This document shows positions 34,020 to 43,578 of a DNA stretch of 64,000 nucleotides, piece after piece. The stretch is taken from assembly GCF_003326675.1 (NCBI RefSeq), contig NZ_JPWF01000015.1, positions 48,852 through 112,851 of the forward strand. The letters run 5' to 3'. The notes beneath the pieces were generated by a model that saw nothing but the letters and a program-made list of their open reading frames with translations, was not told where the DNA came from and made no database searches. How positions within the stretch are numbered: position 1 is the first letter of the stretch; every line of letters starts with the position of its first letter. The DNA is from Thalassospira profundimaris. Its GTDB lineage: Bacteria; Pseudomonadota; Alphaproteobacteria; Rhodospirillales; Thalassospiraceae. The position numbers and the translations under genes are program-made.

Positions 34020-35993
34020 TTATGCGAGCGGGAACGGGAGATCCCAGATTTCCTGAATCAGTCCGCGCGGGAAATAGAGATGCAGCAAATAGGACATCAG
34101 CGATACGGCAGCGAGGACACCACCGGCAACCAATGCCGCACGCGTCCAGCTAAGACCGGAGCGCAGGGCAAGGAAAGCCAGCAGGAAGACACCGATTGCC
34201 AGCCAGTATCCCAGCAAGGCAGCCGTAATAAGCAATCCGGTAATCCAGCCCAGATGAAGCCAGATGCCAGACTTGTATTCAGAAACACCATCACCGGTCG
34301 GAAGATCGATGTCTTCCATATCCGGATTACGCAGTCCACCGCGCGACATTCGCCAGATCAGAAGCATGGACAGGACCAGCATGGGAATTGCGATAACCTG
34401 GGTAAAGATATTGCCTTGCCAGGTCAGGTCCCTGGTGAAGAACAGGGCAAAGATCGCGAGCCCTGCCATGGTTAGTGCCATCAGGTATTGCGCCGGGTTG
34501 GCTTTTGTCGTCGGGTTGTCCTGTGCAGCAAGGTTTTGCTTTTTCAGCAATCGCAAACCACCAAACAGGGTGATGGCACAGATCGCCAGCAGGATCAGGA
34601 ATATCGGTCGTTCGAATACCGACCATCCATAGAATTGCGAGGTCTGGTAAAAGTTGGTTTCAACCCCGTTTGACAGCACGAAACCAATCATAAGGGCCGG
34701 GCGCGGATATCCGAAACGGCGCATGTAGATGGCAAAGATACCAATAGCCATCGCGAAAATCAGATCGCCCCAGCTGCGCGATGACTGGTATGTCGCGAAG
34801 ATCAACAGCACAATCAGAAACGGTGCAAGAAGACGCACATTAACCCGGGTGAGCTGGGAAATCGGTTGGGCCAGCATGACACACAAGGCCGCCCCGATCA
34901 GGTTGGCAATCGCAAGCGACCAGATGATTACGTAAACTGTATCAATCTCGTACTTGATCATGTTCAGGCCGGGTTCGACACCGAGCAGGATCATCCCACC
35001 CAGCAAAACGGCGGTTGCGCCTGATCCGGGAATGCCAAAAATCAGGGTCGGAACAAGTGATCCGCCTTCTTTGGCATTGTTGGCAGATTCCGGTGCCAGA
35101 ACGCCGCGGATGTCGCCCTTGCCGAAATTCTCCTTGTCCTTGGAACTTTGCACCGCGTGGCCATAAGCGATCCAGTCAACAACCGATGCGCCAAGGCCGG
35201 GCAACATACCGACAAGCGACCCGATGCCAGCACAGCGCAAGATCAGGAACTTGTTGCGCAAGGCATCCTTGACCCCGGTAAGCCAGCTGCCCGACAGTCT
35301 TGTTTCCTGTGATACAGATGTGTCACGTCGCAAAAGATCGACAATTTCCGGGATGGCAAAGATGGAAATGGCAATCACCATCAACGGTATGCCATTGGAC
35401 AAATACAGGACGTCAAAATCCATCCGGTATTCGTTTGATGTTGGTGTCATGCCGACCATGCCCAGAAGAAGTCCAAGCATCGAGGCAATCAATCCCTTGA
35501 TAAAGGATCGGCCTGCAAGCAACCCGACCATCGAAAGGCCAAGGGCGGCAAGCATCAACATCTCGCCAGTGCCAAATGACAGAACAACCGGTCGGGCAAT
35601 TTGGATGATGGCGGTCAGAATGACAGCGCCGATTAATCCTCCGAACAGCGACGCGGTAAAGGCCGCCGCAAGCGCGCGTCCGGCCTGCCCCTGTTTGGCG
35701 AGTTCATAACCGTCAAGAACAGTGGCCTGAGACCCGACAGACCCCGGTATGCCGATCAGAACGGCCGGGAATGTATCGGCCGTGCAAATCACGGCCATCA
35801 CGCCGATCATCAGGGCCAGACCGGAAACCGGATCAAGTCCATACACAAAAGGCAAAAGAATTGCGAGGCCGACGGTGCCGCCAAAGCCGGGAAGAACCCC
35901 GACCACCAGACCCATAATTACGCCGCCAACGAGATAAAGTATCGACGCGCCGCTGAAAATTTGCAGAAACGCGCCGCCAAGTGCCTCGACCAT
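34020..35993 (-). CDS. Fused TctA-TctB permease of a tripartite tricarboxylate transporter
   Basis: 657 residues, about 150 more than usual TctA. Residues 1-480 are TctA with its conserved repeats (GVLPGFGGTVGLAILLPF near residue 35 and GMLPGLGASVVDWIAYG in the second half) and ESANNAKEGGSLVPTLIFG. Residues about 487-657 carry four further hydrophobic segments with the layout of TctB (QYLMALTMAGLAIFALFFTRDLTWQG; GIWLHLGWITGLLITAALLG). No separate tctB gene is present, so this is a natural fusion of both membrane subunits. The receptor gene is immediately upstream. The probable cargo is a tricarboxylate, given the neighbouring tcuAB. Confidence 0.92.
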   Translation of the reverse strand: MVEALGGAFLQIFSGASILYLVGGVIMGLVVGVLPGFGGTVGLAILLPFVYGLDPVSGLALMIGVMAVICTADTFPAVLIGIPGSVGSQATVLDGYELAKQGQAGRALAAAFTASLFGGLIGAVILTAIIQIARPVVLSFGTGEMLMLAALGLSMVGLLAGRSFIKGLIASMLGLLLGMVGMTPTSNEYRMDFDVLYLSNGIPLMVIAISIFAIPEIVDLLRRDTSVSQETRLSGSWLTGVKDALRNKFLILRCAGIGSLVGMLPGLGASVVDWIAYGHAVQSSKDKENFGKGDIRGVLAPESANNAKEGGSLVPTLIFGIPGSGATAVLLGGMILLGVEPGLNMIKYEIDTVYVIIWSLAIANLIGAALCVMLAQPISQLTRVNVRLLAPFLIVLLIFATYQSSRSWGDLIFAMAIGIFAIYMRRFGYPRPALMIGFVLSNGVETNFYQTSQFYGWSVFERPIFLILLAICAITLFGGLRLLKKQNLAAQDNPTTKANPAQYLMALTMAGLAIFALFFTRDLTWQGNIFTQVIAIPMLVLSMLLIWRMSRGGLRNPDMEDIDLPTGDGVSEYKSGIWLHLGWITGLLITAALLGYWLAIGVFLLAFLALRSGLSWTRAALVAGGVLAAVSLMSYLLHLYFPRGLIQEIWDLPFPLA

Positions 35994-36031
35994 AAGTGTC
36001 GTCCGCTCCCAAGGTTTATTCTATACGGGAA

Positions 36032-36058
36032 ACCCGATGCCACATGGTGGCACCGGGT
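36032..36058 (-). promoter_or_regulatory. Intercistronic hairpin between receptor and permease genes
   Basis: TGCCAC/GTGGCA with a 3-base loop, plus an outer ACCCG/CGGGT stem. It has no T-run. Such hairpins between binding-protein and permease genes commonly raise the receptor-to-permease ratio. Confidence 0.5.
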
Positions 36059-36079
36059 AGAGAGCCGCTTTGGTTCGGG

Positions 36080-37147
36080 TTAGTTCGAGAAATTGTATTT
36101 CTCTTTGAGCCAGTTGGTGATCCACGCCTGAGCTTCTTCGGGAACCTCGGTCGCGTCTTTCATCGCCTGGACAACCTGATCGCCAACAATGATTTCATAG
36201 TTGCCAAGTTCGTCCTTAAGGATCTTTTGCGCACGCGGGTCTTCAGCAACTTCTTTCATTGCGGCACGATAGGTATCAATTACGTCCTGATCGCTTGATT
36301 TCGGCAGAACGATGAATTTCTGGGTGCCGTAACCCGCAGTGAAGAATGCCTTCCAGCTATCCCATGCCGGGCCGGAAGGCTTTTTGCCGTGAACCTTTTC
36401 ATAAACTTCCGGGAAGCTTGGAACGTCCGGGAAGGTAGGGTCGCGACCGATGGAGCCATCCGCCTGAAGGGCTCCAAGAGACATGAAGGGCACCATTTCA
36501 CCTTCTTCTACCAGTGGCACCACGTGCTTAAGGTAGGTTGGGGTGGTCTGGTAATCGATATTGACTTCGTTGCGCTGGATCGCCTGACGGGTCAGAGCCC
36601 GGCTTTTCATGCCGAATACGGCCTGGACATCAAGGCCAAGCATTTCAAAGGCGAGCAACGGTACGAGATCAAGTGTCGAAATGGCCTGTGAGCCAAAGAC
36701 CAGTTTCATGTCTTTGAGCGTGGCAAAATCATCAACGCTTTTAACGCCGCTGTCGGTACGCAGATATACCATGCCACCGATAGGTGAGGCCAGAACAGGG
36801 GCCCAGTCGGCATAGTCATAACGAACACGCTTGTCGCCCAGCAAGAACGGGAATTGTACCGAGCCGGTGGTGCCGAAAATCATTTCACCACCAGGTTTCA
36901 TCCGCCGGTGAAATTCGTTGGAGCCACCAATGGCGCCGCCGGTTGTTTCGTTGACGATAATCACGTCCGGCTTACCCGGAAGTTTTTCGGCAATGAAAGG
37001 TTGTAGCGCGCGGGCCCAGGTGTCGGTCCCGCCGCCTTCTTTGAAAGGTACCCAGAATTCGATTGTCTTGTCGGTGTAGTCAGCAGCAGATGCCACCGTT
37101 GGAAGCAAAAGTGCGCAGGCAAATGCTGCGGACATCAGCTTTTTCAT
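36080..37147 (-). CDS. TTT (Bug/TctC-type) tricarboxylate-binding receptor
   Basis: 355 residues. A signal peptide (MKKLMSAAFACALLLPTVASA) is followed by the TctC/Bug fold: KTIEFWVPFKEGGGTDTWAR near the mature N-terminus, VNETTGGAIGGSNEF, and the C-terminal region with LPKSSDQDVIDTYRAAM. It is somewhat longer than typical Bug proteins. The ATG at 37147 has CGGAGGAA upstream. It is the first gene of the TTT operon and is divergent from the catabolic genes at 37753. It is likely the periplasmic receptor for the acid that TcuAB oxidises. Confidence 0.92.
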   Translation of the reverse strand: MKKLMSAAFACALLLPTVASAADYTDKTIEFWVPFKEGGGTDTWARALQPFIAEKLPGKPDVIIVNETTGGAIGGSNEFHRRMKPGGEMIFGTTGSVQFPFLLGDKRVRYDYADWAPVLASPIGGMVYLRTDSGVKSVDDFATLKDMKLVFGSQAISTLDLVPLLAFEMLGLDVQAVFGMKSRALTRQAIQRNEVNIDYQTTPTYLKHVVPLVEEGEMVPFMSLGALQADGSIGRDPTFPDVPSFPEVYEKVHGKKPSGPAWDSWKAFFTAGYGTQKFIVLPKSSDQDVIDTYRAAMKEVAEDPRAQKILKDELGNYEIIVGDQVVQAMKDATEVPEEAQAWITNWLKEKYNFSN

Positions 37148-37752
37148 GTTCGTTCCTCCGTGACCAGTTCAGATGCCAAGAGGCGCTTTTATGTGCCGCG
37201 CCGGCCTTGGCATTGCTGGTCTGTTAAATCCGCCGCTGATTGGTTTTGTTTTTGCGTCGGAAACCTGATTTCTGTTTTCCGTGTGATTAACGCGCAGCCG
37301 AGTGGAATTCCTGAACGGGTCGCTTTGGAAACTCTGGATGAAGGACAGCGGGTAGACAGATTTGGGTCGTGCTATCGGCGCCAAGGTTTCCGCACGGATA
37401 ATGGCGGTGCGTCAATCTTCAACCTCAGGCTATGGATAGGCCGTGTGGATAGGAAATTGAACAAGCGGTAACATCTATTGATTTTTTCTATAGATATTAC
37501 AATTCTTTGGGAATTTATGAACGATCGGCATTAGGGTTTTCCCATGTCAATATCAGTGGCTCTTGAATAAGTCATTGTAAATAATTAATAAATTTACTTC
37601 ATAGGGGCTGAATTTCTGTTTTTGAACATTGTTTGGACGAGGGGGGCTGTCTAATTGCTATTTGAAATGTGAAAGAAATCACTTGATTCAAAATTGGATG
37701 CAGTTGTATGCAATTTTAAAATTCATAAAATGAAAACCGGAAGGATCGATCC
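37148..37752. promoter_or_regulatory. Divergent promoter region of the tricarboxylate locus
   Basis: 605 bp without a credible gene, strongly AT-rich from 37480. It separates the TTT operon from the ThDP-PrpD-tcuAB operon and carries the tandem ATGCA operator at 37694-37713. Confidence 0.6.
37694..37713 (+). promoter_or_regulatory. Tandem operator, TTGGATGCA...TTGTATGCAA
   Basis: Two direct ATGCA half-sites one helical turn apart, 40 bp before the ThDP gene. The same arrangement, matching at 15 of 20 positions, precedes tcuA. Confidence 0.6.
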
Positions 37753-39348
37753 ATGAATATGTCCGAGGTTATGGCACGCTATCTTCGCGCGGCAGGTGTT
37801 GACGTCATATTTGGTTATCCGGGGGACCCCAGTGTGGAGCTTCTTGAAGGATGCCGTAATGTGGGCATGGACTTCATTCTCGGTCGTCGGGAAGGCACCG
37901 CAGGTTTGATGGCCCAGGCATACGGGATGCTGACCGGTAAACCCGGTGTTGCATTGTCGACCTTGGGTCCGGGGTCGACCAATCTGGTGAATGCGGTGGC
38001 AAATGCGTATCTTGACCGGACCCCGATGATCGCGATTTCCGGGCAGATCGATACCAAACGTTTGCCGACCTTTACCCATCAGGTAGTCGATCAGCACAGC
38101 CTTTTTACCCCGGTATCAAAATGGGCAACCGAAATTGCCCCTCATACCGTTGGTCATGTCATGCGCAAGGCACACCGTATTGCCATGGCTCCGCGTAAAG
38201 GTCCGGTGCATTTGACCACACCGGCGGATTATGTCGGTGCCACTGCCCTTGATGATGAAATCAAGCTGCCGCCGGTTGATGGTGTCGGTTATGGTGTTGT
38301 GGTTTATGGCGAAGATACCGACCCGGTGGGCTTGATCAATGGTGCCAAGCGCCCGGTTGTTCTTTATGGTATTTCAGCAATGCAGGGAAATGCCGGTGCC
38401 GAGATCGCGGCGCTGGCCGAGAAGGTCGGTGCGGCACTGGTATCATCGCCGATGGCAAAGGGTACGGTTGCCGAAACGCATCCGCTGTTTGCCGGTGTGC
38501 TTGATATGGCATGTAATGCCCAGATGTGGGATTTGGTCAGGTCGGCCGATTTGGTTATTGCGGCCGGGTTTGACGGTGTTGAGTTGATCAAGGCATGGGA
38601 TGTGTCTGCCCCGGTTTTGCACATCGACAATGTTCCAAACACCGATCAGATCTATGAAAGCCCGGTCGAAATGGTGGGGGCAATCAGTCATATCCTGGCA
38701 TCCCTGACCGCAGATGTAAAAAGTGCTGATGGATTTGGCACCAAGGCAATCAAGGCGCATCGGGATGCACTTATGGCGGCCTATGAAGATGGCCGTGTTT
38801 CGGGCGTTCTTAACCCGTCTGATGTAATTCGTGTTGCCAAGGCCGATGCGCCAACCGATACGATCGTGACCGCCGATGTCGGGTCGCACAAGCTTTTGGT
38901 CGGGCAGGGTTGGACCACGCATAATCCGCGCAGTTGTCTGAATTCCAATGGCCTGTCTTCGATGGGCTTTTCATTGCCAGCGGCAATGGTCGCCAAATAC
39001 CTTAATCCGGACCGCAATGTGATTTGCTTTACCGGGGATGGCGGGCTTGCAATGGTTCAAAGCGAACTGCGTCTTGCGGCATCGCTTGGCCTGGGGCTTA
39101 AGGTCGTGGTGTTCTGCGATAATTCGCTCAATCGGATCGAACTTAAGCAAATGGCGCGTCAATATCCGTCAACCGGCACAGTCATCGAAGATACCGATGT
39201 CGTCAAAATGGCAGAGTCAATGGCATGCGACGGTATCATGGTCGAGACAGAGCAGGCGCTGGCAGATGCATTGTCTCGTCCGGTTTTAAACACCCCGCTG
39301 GTGATCGGGGCTCGGATTGATCCGAAACAATACTGGACACAGTTCTGA
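37753..39348 (+). CDS. Thiamine-diphosphate-dependent enzyme, benzoylformate decarboxylase/acetolactate synthase-like
   Basis: 531 residues with the three-domain ThDP layout: PYR domain with the catalytic Glu in GRREGTAGLMAQAYG (about residue 47), a central domain, and the PP domain with the cofactor motif GDGGLAMVQ...CDNS (about residues 428-458). It is close in size to decarboxylases and shorter than FAD-binding acetolactate synthases. The start ATG at 37753 follows GGAAGGATC. The stop is 2 bases before the PrpD gene. It probably cleaves or decarboxylates a 2-oxo acid from the tricarboxylate route; the exact reaction is unknown. Confidence 0.9.
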   Translation: MNMSEVMARYLRAAGVDVIFGYPGDPSVELLEGCRNVGMDFILGRREGTAGLMAQAYGMLTGKPGVALSTLGPGSTNLVNAVANAYLDRTPMIAISGQIDTKRLPTFTHQVVDQHSLFTPVSKWATEIAPHTVGHVMRKAHRIAMAPRKGPVHLTTPADYVGATALDDEIKLPPVDGVGYGVVVYGEDTDPVGLINGAKRPVVLYGISAMQGNAGAEIAALAEKVGAALVSSPMAKGTVAETHPLFAGVLDMACNAQMWDLVRSADLVIAAGFDGVELIKAWDVSAPVLHIDNVPNTDQIYESPVEMVGAISHILASLTADVKSADGFGTKAIKAHRDALMAAYEDGRVSGVLNPSDVIRVAKADAPTDTIVTADVGSHKLLVGQGWTTHNPRSCLNSNGLSSMGFSLPAAMVAKYLNPDRNVICFTGDGGLAMVQSELRLAASLGLGLKVVVFCDNSLNRIELKQMARQYPSTGTVIEDTDVVKMAESMACDGIMVETEQALADALSRPVLNTPLVIGARIDPKQYWTQF

Positions 39349-39350
39349 TT

Positions 39351-40742
39351 ATGGTTGCCATGAAGCCCCCGTCACCTTCTCCGATTTGCGGATTTTCGTC
39401 CTATCTGGCCGATATGAGGCAAATGGAAATCAGTGACCATGTCCTGCATCATGCAAGACGGGTTTTGATTGATTACATGGCGGCCCTTTTGGCCGGTGCG
39501 GACAAGGAGCCTGCGACCAACCTGATCCAGGCGCTGGATGCGGAAGTCGGGATCGGACGGTGCAGTGTGACCGGTCATTCCATGATGGCGTTACCGCGTG
39601 CGGCAGCCCTGATTAACGGAACTGCGTCACATATCGTCGAGTTTGACGATATTTTTCGCGATGGCATTTATCATCCCGGATGTCCGGTAATTGCCGCCGC
39701 GATTGCCGCCTGCGAACAGGTTGAGGCAAGCCAGGACACTTTGCTTCGATCCATTATTGCCGGATATGAGGTTTCAACACGGATTGCCGCCGCCATTCAG
39801 CCGTCACATTACCGGTATTGGCATACGACCGGAACTGTCGGAACGTTCGGGGCCGCAGCCGCGGTTTCGGTTGTACTTGATCTGAATGTGGAACAGGCGG
39901 CGCATGCCCTTGCGACTGCGGGAACCTTCGCTGCCGGATTGCAACAGGCGTTTCGATCCGATGCAATGAGTAAACCCTTGCATGCGGGGCGGGCTGCCGA
40001 AGGCGGCTATCTTGCCGCTGTTTCTGCAAGGTGTGGTGTGACCGGTGCCTTGGATGTGCTTGAAGGCGAGGCCGGTTTTGGCGCTGCGATGAGTACGGAT
40101 GTTGATTGGCAAGCTGCACTGGATGGTTTGGGCAAGACATACAACATTGTGCATATGACGGTTAAGAATCATGGATGTTGCGGCCACACATTTGCGGCGA
40201 TTGACGGGGCATTGTATCTGCGTGATCGGCATGGGCTTTCAGTTGATGATATTGAGACCATTCGTGTCGGCACATATCAGGTCGCATTGAATGTGACGGG
40301 TAATCCGCGCCATAACACCCCGTTCGAGGGCAAGTTCAATTTGCGTTATGTTGTCGCGCATGCGCTGGTTTTCGGATCGGTACGCCTGAACGCGTTTGAT
40401 GCCGATCATCTATCAAATCCGGTGATCACGCAGTTGGTCGACAGGACGGAACTGTTTTGCGATCAGAAAGCAGAAAGGGCATTTCCCGCTGCACGCGGTG
40501 CCCGTGTTTCCATCAGGCTTAAGAATCAACAGACGTTTGAGCATTACCAGCCCACCAGAATCGGTGATCCGGATGCGGCGTTAAGCGACCCGCAGCTTGA
40601 AGCCAAGTTCATCGAGCTCGCCGAAGAATGTTTGACGGGTAGTCAGGTGCGCGGTCTGCTTGACCTGCTTTGGCAGGTTGGTGGGGGTAGGTCTTCTTTG
40701 GAAATAGGGGATTTTATTAGAGCCTGTCAGGCATCCGGGTAA
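39351..40742 (+). CDS. MmgE/PrpD family protein
   Basis: 463 residues, normal length. It has the all-helical MmgE/PrpD fold: INGTASHIVEFDDIFRDGIYHPG with the conserved Asp pair near residue 100, SDAMSKPLHAGRAAEGG and VKNHGCCGHTFAAIDG. The family includes 2-methylcitrate dehydratase and cis-aconitate decarboxylase, and the latter would act on the TcuA product cis-aconitate. It starts 3 bases after the ThDP gene, so the two form an operon. No propionate genes are adjacent, which argues against a methylcitrate role. Confidence 0.9.
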   Translation: MVAMKPPSPSPICGFSSYLADMRQMEISDHVLHHARRVLIDYMAALLAGADKEPATNLIQALDAEVGIGRCSVTGHSMMALPRAAALINGTASHIVEFDDIFRDGIYHPGCPVIAAAIAACEQVEASQDTLLRSIIAGYEVSTRIAAAIQPSHYRYWHTTGTVGTFGAAAAVSVVLDLNVEQAAHALATAGTFAAGLQQAFRSDAMSKPLHAGRAAEGGYLAAVSARCGVTGALDVLEGEAGFGAAMSTDVDWQAALDGLGKTYNIVHMTVKNHGCCGHTFAAIDGALYLRDRHGLSVDDIETIRVGTYQVALNVTGNPRHNTPFEGKFNLRYVVAHALVFGSVRLNAFDADHLSNPVITQLVDRTELFCDQKAERAFPAARGARVSIRLKNQQTFEHYQPTRIGDPDAALSDPQLEAKFIELAEECLTGSQVRGLLDLLWQVGGGRSSLEIGDFIRACQASG

Positions 40743-40856
40743 GCGTGCCTGAGCAAACTTGATCAATCAAGTGGCAGTCATCCAGCAAGAAATAATTTGA
40801 TCAGTGTAACGCTTTGAGTTGACAGACGAGCGTCGGGCGTACAGTTATAGAAAAAA

Positions 40857-40876
40857 TTGTATGCAACAGTATGCAA
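40857..40876 (+). promoter_or_regulatory. Tandem operator, TTGTATGCAACAGTATGCAA
   Basis: Two near-identical half-sites spaced 11 bp, directly upstream of tcuA. They match the site before the ThDP gene and the single site before the GntR regulator. Confidence 0.65.
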
Positions 40877-40903
40877 TATAGAGACGGAGAGGGAAGCATC
40901 GAC

Positions 40904-42292
40904 GTGAAAACCCACCATGACCATTATGATGTGCTTGTTGCCGGTGGCGGACAGGCCGGGCTGATCGCGGCAATTGTTGCGGCGGAAAAAGGGGCCCGTG
41001 TTTGTGTGCTTGAAGGTGCGCCACGTACGCATAGGGGCGGCAATACGCGTCATACGCGTAACTTGCGCCCGATGCATCTTGGGCCGCTTTCGGTCCTGAG
41101 CGGTACTTATGACGAAGAAGAATATTGGGAAGACCTTCTGCGTGTGACCAAGGGCAAGACCAATGAAAAGCTTGCCCGCATGACACTGCGAAAATCGACC
41201 GAAGCCGTCGACTGGCTTGAAAGCCGGGGTGTGCAGTTCCAGCCCCCTTTGGGCGGGACCCTGCATCTGGGCCGTACCAATGCCTTCTTTATGGGCGGTG
41301 GCAAGCAGCTTCTCAATGTGCTTTATCGCCATGCCGAAGGATTGGGTGTCGAAATTCATTATGATGCAATGGTCACCGGGATCGACATTGAAGATGGTGC
41401 GTTCAAGGGCCTGAACGTTGGTGAACATCGCGTAACGGCGACCGCCTTTGTTGCTGCTGCTGGTGGGTTTGAGGCCAATATCGAATGGCTGAAAGAAGCC
41501 TGGGGCGATGTTGCCGAGAACTTTCTGATCCGCGGGACCCCGTACAATCGGGGAACGTTGCTGCGCATGATGCTTGATGCAGGTGTGCAGCAGATCGGGG
41601 AGCCTGACCAGTGCCATGCTGTGGCGATTGATGGTCGTGCACCGAAATTTGATGGCGGCATCTGTACCCGTGTCGATTGTGTGTCACTGGGTGTTGTGGT
41701 GAATGAAAACGCCGAGCGTTTCTATGACGAAGGCGAGGATTTTTGGCCGAAACGCTATGCGATCTGGGGGCGACTTGTTGCCGATCAGCCCAATCAGGTC
41801 GCCCATGTGATCATTGATCAAAAGGCAAAGGGCGGCTTTATGCCCCCGGTATTCCCGGCTGTTGTTGCGGACACAATCCCGGAACTGGCCGAGAAGGTTG
41901 GCATTGATCCGGTTCAGCTTGAAAAAACCATCACGGAATATAACGCCGCGGCCCAGCCGGGCAGCTTTGATCATACAGAACTTGATGGTCTGCATACCGA
42001 AGGGCTGGCGGTTAACAAAACCAACTGGGCGCGGACAATCGATCAGCCGCCCTATAGCGCCTATTCGCTACGACCGGGGATCACGTTTACCTATCTCGGT
42101 GTTGAAGTCAGTGAAAAGGCACAGGTTCAGATGGCGTCGGGCAAGGAATGCCCGAACATTTTTGCCGCGGGTGAAATCATGGCGGGCAACGTTCTGGGGC
42201 AGGGATATCTGGCCGGGATCGGCATGACCATCGGAAATGTATTTGGACGAATTGCAGGAAGCGAGGCTGCGGATTATGCGCTCAACCGATAA
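40904..42292 (+). CDS. tcuA: FAD-dependent tricarballylate dehydrogenase TcuA
   Basis: 462 residues. An N-terminal dinucleotide fold (VLVAGGGQAGLIAAIVAAEKG) begins a fumarate-reductase/succinate-dehydrogenase-type flavoprotein with GGNTRHTRNLRPMH and a C-terminal FAD segment (FAAGEIMAGNVLGQGYLAGIGMTIG). The pattern and its coupling to TcuB identify TcuA, which oxidises tricarballylate to cis-aconitate. The longest frame starts at an ATG (40871) inside the operator; the GTG at 40904, with GAGGGA upstream, is preferred. tcuB overlaps its end by 17 bases. Confidence 0.92.
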   Translation: MKTHHDHYDVLVAGGGQAGLIAAIVAAEKGARVCVLEGAPRTHRGGNTRHTRNLRPMHLGPLSVLSGTYDEEEYWEDLLRVTKGKTNEKLARMTLRKSTEAVDWLESRGVQFQPPLGGTLHLGRTNAFFMGGGKQLLNVLYRHAEGLGVEIHYDAMVTGIDIEDGAFKGLNVGEHRVTATAFVAAAGGFEANIEWLKEAWGDVAENFLIRGTPYNRGTLLRMMLDAGVQQIGEPDQCHAVAIDGRAPKFDGGICTRVDCVSLGVVVNENAERFYDEGEDFWPKRYAIWGRLVADQPNQVAHVIIDQKAKGGFMPPVFPAVVADTIPELAEKVGIDPVQLEKTITEYNAAAQPGSFDHTELDGLHTEGLAVNKTNWARTIDQPPYSAYSLRPGITFTYLGVEVSEKAQVQMASGKECPNIFAAGEIMAGNVLGQGYLAGIGMTIGNVFGRIAGSEAADYALNR

Positions 42293-43406
42293 AACAACTG
42301 AAGCTGCACGGGTGATGTCGATCTGCAATGCCTGTCGCTATTGCGAGGGACATTGCGCGGTGTTTCAGGCAATGGAGCTTCGGCTTGAATTCAACGCCGA
42401 TACGGTCGATTACCTGTCTAACCTGTGTCACAACTGCGGTGCGTGCTATCACAATTGCCAGTATGCGCCGCCCCATGAATTTGCCTTGAATGTTCCCGCC
42501 GCAATGGCAGAACTTCGTCAGGAAAATTACGGCGTTTATGCGTGGCCGGGTTTCATGGGCAAGCTGTTTGCCAATAACGGTTTGTGGGTCAGTGCGCTTT
42601 CGATTGTTGTGATTGCTGTATTCTTTGCTGCAACAGCGATCCTGAGTGGTGCGGACTTCTTTGCCGTGCATGAAAACGCGTTTTACGGCGTGATTTCGCA
42701 CAATGTCCTTGCTGGAACTTTTGGCGCGGTCGGATTGTTTGTTCTGATCGCGCTTGGGGCGTCAGTTACCAAGTTCTGGAAAACCATGCGTCTGCCCGGC
42801 CCGTTTGTCCTTGATTACGGGCGGGTCCTGCAAGGGGTCAAGGACGCGCTTAGTCTTAAATATCTTGATGGTGGCAATGGGCAGGGATGTTCATACCCCG
42901 ACGACAAGCCGTCAATGGCGCGTCGCTGGTTCCATCAGATGACCTTCTGGGGCTTCATGCTGTGCTTTGCAGCCACCTCGGTTGGTACGGTCATGCATTA
43001 CGGTTTCAATCTTCCGGCACCTTATGGATATGTCAGCTTGCCCAAGCTGTTTGGCATTCTGGGCGGTATCGGCTTGATTGTCGGCCCGATTGGTCTTCTT
43101 GCGCTGAAAGCAAAGGCCGATCCAGCGCCCAAAGGCAAAAGTAACAAGGGTATGGATGTCAGTTTCCTGTTCCTGCTTTTGATGACCAGCGTGACGGGGC
43201 TTGCATTGATGCTGGTAAAGGAAACGGCTTTTGTTGGTGTGGCATTGAGCATTCATTTGGGTGTTGTCATGACCCTGTTTCTGTCCATGCCCTATGGCAA
43301 ATTCGTTCACGGTTTCTATCGCCTTGTCGCCTTGATGGTCTTTGCGGTCGAAAAGAACGATCACAAGGCCGTTGTCGGCGTGTGCGAGAAAAAGAAAGCC
43401 GCCTGA
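42276..43406 (+). CDS. tcuB: Tricarballylate utilisation membrane iron-sulfur protein TcuB
   Basis: 376 residues from the ATG at 42276 (GAGG upstream). Two 4Fe-4S clusters at the N-terminus (CNACRYCEGHC and CHNCGACYHNC, about residues 16-75), then about six membrane segments with His residues suited to haem or quinone binding. TcuB takes electrons from the reduced flavin of TcuA into the membrane quinone pool. It overlaps tcuA, so translation is coupled. There is no TcuC-type MFS importer here; the TTT system replaces it. Confidence 0.93.
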   Translation: MRSTDKTTEAARVMSICNACRYCEGHCAVFQAMELRLEFNADTVDYLSNLCHNCGACYHNCQYAPPHEFALNVPAAMAELRQENYGVYAWPGFMGKLFANNGLWVSALSIVVIAVFFAATAILSGADFFAVHENAFYGVISHNVLAGTFGAVGLFVLIALGASVTKFWKTMRLPGPFVLDYGRVLQGVKDALSLKYLDGGNGQGCSYPDDKPSMARRWFHQMTFWGFMLCFAATSVGTVMHYGFNLPAPYGYVSLPKLFGILGGIGLIVGPIGLLALKAKADPAPKGKSNKGMDVSFLFLLLMTSVTGLALMLVKETAFVGVALSIHLGVVMTLFLSMPYGKFVHGFYRLVALMVFAVEKNDHKAVVGVCEKKKAA

Positions 43407-43562
43407 TCAACGTAACCAGAGTCGGGGATTGCGGGCGCATTTCGCGCCATCAGTCTCCGGTCTCCTGCCTTCGCTGTTGCTGTTTGCAGTTTTTCTCCTG
43501 TGGTGTCTTCCCGAAATAGCAAGGGTTTCCAATAGGTTCTCGCCACACAACATGAAAAACAT

Positions 43563-43572
43563 CTGCATATAA
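43563..43572. promoter_or_regulatory. Possible weak GntR-type site (TTATATGCAG on minus strand)
   Basis: Eight of ten bases match TTGTATGCAA. The match is weak and stands next to a better palindrome. Confidence 0.25.
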
Positions 43573-43578
43573 TTTGAC

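Noticed and set aside
37160..37471. 103-codon ORF in the divergent promoter region
   Set aside because: No ribosome site, no recognisable motif, and it covers the expected promoter of the TTT operon; taken as chance.
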